From positions 1 to 7,754 of the forward strand of contig CAKUHM010000063.1 in the NCBI GenBank assembly GCA_934655835.1: 7,754 bases of DNA. The letters run 5' to 3'. The DNA is from an uncultured Collinsella sp. (GTDB lineage Bacteria; Actinomycetota; Coriobacteriia; Coriobacteriales; Coriobacteriaceae). A program made the position numbers and the translations under genes. The notes beneath the pieces are model-generated. The model did not search any database, was not told where the DNA came from, and worked only from the letters and a program-made list of their open reading frames with translations. Positions 5,090 to 7,754 of this stretch are shown here, piece after piece (within the stretch, counting starts at the first letter, position 1; each line of letters begins with the position of its first letter).

Positions 5090-6616
5090 ATGGAATCGAC
5101 TGATGTACTGGTAATTGGATCGGGTATTGCAGGCCTTTGCGCCGCCATCGAGGCGGCACGCGCGGGCGTAACCGTTACCGTGGCGAGCGCCGGCAAGACC
5201 ATGAGTGGATCGAGCTTCTTCCCGGGCACCTGGGGCCTCGGCCTTATCGGACCCGTCGATAAGGCCGACGAACAGGACCTTATCGACACCATCCAGACCG
5301 TTGGCGGCGGTGCCGCCAACCCCGAGCTCGTCCAGACATTTGTCCATGGCATTCCCCAGGCGATTCAATGGCTCGAGCAAGATCTGGGTGTTGAACTCCA
5401 GCGTCCGCAAAGCGCCGAGAGCGCCCAGCAAAAGCAATTTATCCCCTGTTTTGACCATAAGACGCGTATGTGGCGCGGCCTCACCCGCAAGCCCCTTGAA
5501 GACGCGTGTACGGCTCAGATCGAGTCGCTCGGCATTCGTCTGCTCCCCCACCATGAGCTTATCGACCTTGTTGAGGACACAACCGGCAGAATCACCGGAG
5601 CTGTGCTCTACGACCGCACCGAGGAGTGCCTCGCGTCCATTGACGCCAAGGCCACAATTATTGCCGCCGGCGGCACGGGCGGACTGTTCGAGCGCAGCCT
5701 TACGTCGTCTGATGTACTCAGCTCCTCGCAGGCCATCGCCCTGGCGCACGGCGCCTCCCTTACTAATATAGAGTTCATGCAGATGATGCCCGGCTTCATA
5801 GAGCCAAAGCACAACCTTGTCTTTAACGAGAAGACCTGGCGCTATGTCAAGTTCGATCAGCCTGTCGATATTGCTGACGACAAGCTGGACGATCTGCTTG
5901 AGCAGCGCTCCGGATACGGCCCCTTCACCTCGCGCCTGGATTCTCGCGCCATCGACCTGGACATCGACCAAGCGGGCGCCGAGGGCCTAGCGCTGCACTA
6001 TGACTTCCCCCGCGAGGATGTTCCCGAGTTTGTACAGACCTTTGCCAAGTGGCTTCAGGACGAGCACGGCATTGCCCCGACCGATGAGATGCGCGTAGCG
6101 ATGTACGCCCACGCCGCTAATGGCGGTATCAAGATCGACAAGACGGGTTTCACGGGCGTTGAGGGCCTCTACGCTTGCGGCGAGGCGACAGGCGGCATGC
6201 ACGGTGCCGACCGTATCGGCGGCCTGTCGAGCGCCAACGGCATCGTCTTTGGACGCATTGCCGGCGCATCGGCGGCACAGGCGGCGCAGGACGCCCCTCA
6301 GACGCTCCTGAAAACGGGTATCGCCCTCCCCCAGTACGGCATTGCCACAACAGACGCCGAGCGCCTGACACACGGCCTTAAGCACACGATGAGTACCTAT
6401 TGCATGATTAACAGGACCGAGACGGGCCTATCAAAGGCACTACACGAGCTTGAGGGCTTGAAGACGGAGGCAACGACCTTAAGCACACAGAAAGTCCAGG
6501 ACAGCGAAGTCGCAGCCCTCACCCGCCTGCAATCGCAGATTCAACTAGCACAGGAAATGGTCAAAGCCATGCGCGCACGGACCGAAAGCCTCGGATCGCA
6601 CTATCGATCGAATTAA
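5090..6616 (+). CDS. FAD-dependent oxidoreductase, fumarate reductase/L-aspartate oxidase superfamily
   Basis: A soluble 508-residue flavoprotein. The N-terminal dinucleotide-binding motif is GSGIAG at 10-15, the second FAD motif is AAGGTGGLFE at 192-201, and the C-terminal FAD motif is LYACGEATGGMHGADRIGG at 360-378, with His371 and Arg375 at substrate-site positions. The C-terminal helical region ends in ESLGSHYR (499-506), the counterpart of ESRGAHYR in aspartate oxidase and SdhA/FrdA. Two usual features differ. The HPT histidine is Met233 (EFMQMMP), and the RGEGG segment is absent between 235 and 275. No histidine for covalent FAD is seen near residue 40, so FAD is probably non-covalent. 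There is no haem or Fe-S subunit next to it. The ATG at 5090 has AAAGGA at 5079-5084. An upstream in-frame TTG at 5033 has no site. The substrate cannot be named, and annotation as NadB would overreach. Confidence 0.9.
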   Translation: MESTDVLVIGSGIAGLCAAIEAARAGVTVTVASAGKTMSGSSFFPGTWGLGLIGPVDKADEQDLIDTIQTVGGGAANPELVQTFVHGIPQAIQWLEQDLGVELQRPQSAESAQQKQFIPCFDHKTRMWRGLTRKPLEDACTAQIESLGIRLLPHHELIDLVEDTTGRITGAVLYDRTEECLASIDAKATIIAAGGTGGLFERSLTSSDVLSSSQAIALAHGASLTNIEFMQMMPGFIEPKHNLVFNEKTWRYVKFDQPVDIADDKLDDLLEQRSGYGPFTSRLDSRAIDLDIDQAGAEGLALHYDFPREDVPEFVQTFAKWLQDEHGIAPTDEMRVAMYAHAANGGIKIDKTGFTGVEGLYACGEATGGMHGADRIGGLSSANGIVFGRIAGASAAQAAQDAPQTLLKTGIALPQYGIATTDAERLTHGLKHTMSTYCMINRTETGLSKALHELEGLKTEATTLSTQKVQDSEVAALTRLQSQIQLAQEMVKAMRARTESLGSHYRSN

Positions 6617-6661
6617 ACTGGACACCTATCTAAAGCAGGGCACAACTAATCGATATCTATG

Positions 6662-6691
6662 GGCCCCGTGAGCTCGAAGTGGCACGGGGCC
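6662..6691 (+). terminator. GC-rich hairpin after the flavoprotein gene, possible weak terminator
   Basis: GGCCCCGTG (6662-6670) pairs perfectly with CACGGGGCC (6683-6691) around a 12-base loop, 46 bases after the flavoprotein stop. No T-run follows on either strand (GATTCGTGT on +), so it is not a standard intrinsic terminator. It may stabilise the mRNA end, pause polymerase or help Rho. Confidence 0.4.
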
Positions 6692-6777
6692 GATTCGTGT
6701 CCGTACGGCAGCGTATCCTTATTCTGAATACGGAGCGGGCAAAGCTCGCATAGACAATAGGCCAGCGAGGAGGAGAT

Positions 6778-7638
6778 ATGGACAGTAGAGATATCGAGAA
6801 GTGGCGTGTCGAACTTGATAGCTACGCCAATGTAGAAGACGGCGTTGAGTATTGGCTCGCACGAGATTTAATGGAACCCATGGGGTACACGCGATGGGAA
6901 AACTTCGCCGAAGTTGTTAAGAGGGCAAAAGTCTCGTGCGAAACAAACAAAACTCCAGTTGATTCCCATTTTCGTGACACCACGAAAATGGTAATTGCCG
7001 GTGTCGCCGCTCGCGCGGTTAAAGACTACAAACTTACGCGCTATGCATGCTATTTAATCGCCCAGAACGGAGATTCAAACAAGCCAGAGATTGCACTCGC
7101 CCAGGCATACTTTGCCGTGCAGACGCGCCGCCAAGAGCTCATAGAGCAGCGCTTCGCAGAGATTCAGCGCTTACAGGCGCGCCACTCGCTATCCGATTCA
7201 GAGAAACAGCTCTCGGGTATTGCATTCAAACGCGGCGTGGACTCCAAAGGGTTCGCGATCATCAAGTCGAAGGGCGATGAAGCGTTATTCGGCGGCAGAA
7301 GCACGGCGGAAATGAAGCAGCAGCTCGGCATACCCAAGAGCGCGGCATTGGCGGACAGGTTAGCCGATGTCCTCATCAAAGCAAAGGACCTTACGAACTC
7401 GATGACGGCCTTCAACGCCGAGGAACACGACCTATACGGTCTGGACCATATCAAGCAAGAGCACGTCGAGAACAACGCAAGCGTACGTGGCAGCCTCATC
7501 GACCGTGGAATTGTCCCCGAGAATCTACCGCCTGCCGAGGATACAAAGAAGCTCGAACGTCGCGTGAAAGCAGACGAGAAAAAGCTCAAGGAGGGCACTG
7601 ACGGATTCACTGACCCCCAGGGCAGGCTCGAGTTGTAA
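6778..7638 (+). CDS. dinD: DNA damage-inducible protein D (DinD family, BRO N-terminal domain)
   Basis: The 286-residue product has the DinD layout. An N-terminal BRO-type DNA-binding region covers about 20-115, with WLARDLMEPMGYTRWENF at 26-43 and KLTRYACYLIAQNGD at 85-99. It is followed by the conserved AQAYFAVQTRRQE helix (108-120), a central segment with FKRGVDSKGFAIIKSKGD (150-167), and a charged Lys/Glu-rich tail. E. coli DinD (about 274 residues) is SOS-induced and restrains RecA filaments in vitro, so the role here is by homology. AGGAGG at 6768-6773 sets the ATG four bases later. Codons ending in A or T (aaa, gtt, att) are visibly commoner than in the genes upstream, which suggests acquisition by transfer. 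No consensus LexA box (GAACnnnnGTTC or CTGTn8ACAG) is present in 6617-6777. Confidence 0.93.
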   Translation: MDSRDIEKWRVELDSYANVEDGVEYWLARDLMEPMGYTRWENFAEVVKRAKVSCETNKTPVDSHFRDTTKMVIAGVAARAVKDYKLTRYACYLIAQNGDSNKPEIALAQAYFAVQTRRQELIEQRFAEIQRLQARHSLSDSEKQLSGIAFKRGVDSKGFAIIKSKGDEALFGGRSTAEMKQQLGIPKSAALADRLADVLIKAKDLTNSMTAFNAEEHDLYGLDHIKQEHVENNASVRGSLIDRGIVPENLPPAEDTKKLERRVKADEKKLKEGTDGFTDPQGRLEL

Positions 7639-7680
7639 AGCGTCTGTGCCCTTTCGGGTTCGACCCCATGCGAGGTCAAC

Positions 7681-7711
7681 AAAAAAGCGACCAGCCGGAG
7701 CCAGTCGCTTT
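7681..7711 (-). terminator. Rho-independent terminator of the minus-strand tRNA gene
   Basis: Read on the minus strand, AAAGCGAC (7711-7704) pairs with GTCGCTTT (7691-7684). The stem extends by four more pairs (two G-U) to a TCCG loop at 7699-7696, and the T-run continues to 7681. On the + strand the two G-U pairs become C-A mismatches and the tail is TTTAAC, so the signal clearly serves the tRNA transcript. It could still weakly stop dinD transcription. Confidence 0.87.
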
Positions 7712-7720
7712 AACATGCTT

Positions 7721-7754
7721 TGGTGGGCCGTCAGGGGGTCGAACCCTGGACCTT
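7721..7754 (-). tRNA. 3' end of a tRNA gene (isotype uncertain, possibly tRNA-Lys), partial
   Basis: The minus strand reads a complete T arm, CAGGG-TTCGACC-CCCTG (7748-7732), then the 3' acceptor strand ACGGCCC (7731-7725), discriminator A (7724) and an encoded CCA (7723-7721). The T stem has five perfect pairs and the loop carries the invariant TTC. The anticodon lies beyond the window. The acceptor strand implies a GGGCCGT 5' end, which resembles tRNA-Lys genes, but that is a guess. Confidence 0.92.

Noticed and set aside
5051..5971. A 306-codon minus-strand frame opposite the flavoprotein gene
   Set aside because: Same antisense codon-bias artefact. It has no recognisable motif, and the + strand gene has clear FAD motifs throughout.
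6662..6691. Strong intrinsic terminator
   Set aside because: The stem is perfect, but no T-run follows on either strand, so it is listed only as a possible weak signal.
1..7754. CRISPR array or tandem repeats
   Set aside because: No regularly spaced direct repeats were seen. The only repeats found are short isolated palindromes and the 12-base T-arm match.

Overview
The window looks like chromosomal DNA from a GC-rich anaerobic actinobacterium of the class Coriobacteriia, with Collinsella or a close relative as my best guess. This is inferred from recognisable protein families (a SUF operon ending in SufS-SufU, and the anaerobe-typical GGGtGRT protein with its NifU-like partner) and from the strong preference for C/G-ending codons. 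No database search was run.

Layout. Bases 1-1806 are the 3' end of a SUF iron-sulfur operon on the + strand: the last codons of an upstream Suf protein (probably SufB/SufD family), sufS (cysteine desulfurase) and sufU (zinc-type sulfur acceptor). These are joined by 4- and 8-base overlaps and closed by a strong terminator at 1836-1871. On the minus strand, converging on that terminator, is a single-domain HUH (Y1) transposase of the REP-associated type with a C-terminal helix-turn-helix (1872-2672). A 403-base divergent intergenic region (2673-3075) holds a candidate transposase promoter, a REP-like imperfect palindrome, a candidate operator and -10 box for the next + strand operon, and a leader that can fold. 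Bases 3076-4833 are a tight two-gene operon: a NifU/SufU-like scaffold protein with an unusual cysteine set, and a GGGtGRT-family protein of unknown function. It ends at a textbook terminator (4869-4901). Bases 5090-6616 encode a soluble FAD protein of the fumarate reductase/L-aspartate oxidase superfamily with a changed active site. Bases 6778-7638 encode a DinD-family DNA-damage protein with A/T-richer codon use. The window ends inside a tRNA gene on the minus strand (3' end at 7721), with its own terminator between it and dinD.

How the genes fit together. SufS takes sulfur from cysteine and passes it to SufU, which feeds the SufBCD scaffold. The second scaffold-like protein and its GGGtGRT partner lie about 1.3 kb downstream but form a separate transcription unit. 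They are the best candidate here for an undescribed system: an auxiliary metal or Fe-S handling pair whose client is unknown. The flavoprotein follows after a terminator, so a functional link to the pair is only conjecture. The Y1 transposase gene and the tRNA-adjacent dinD look like accessory insertions around this core.
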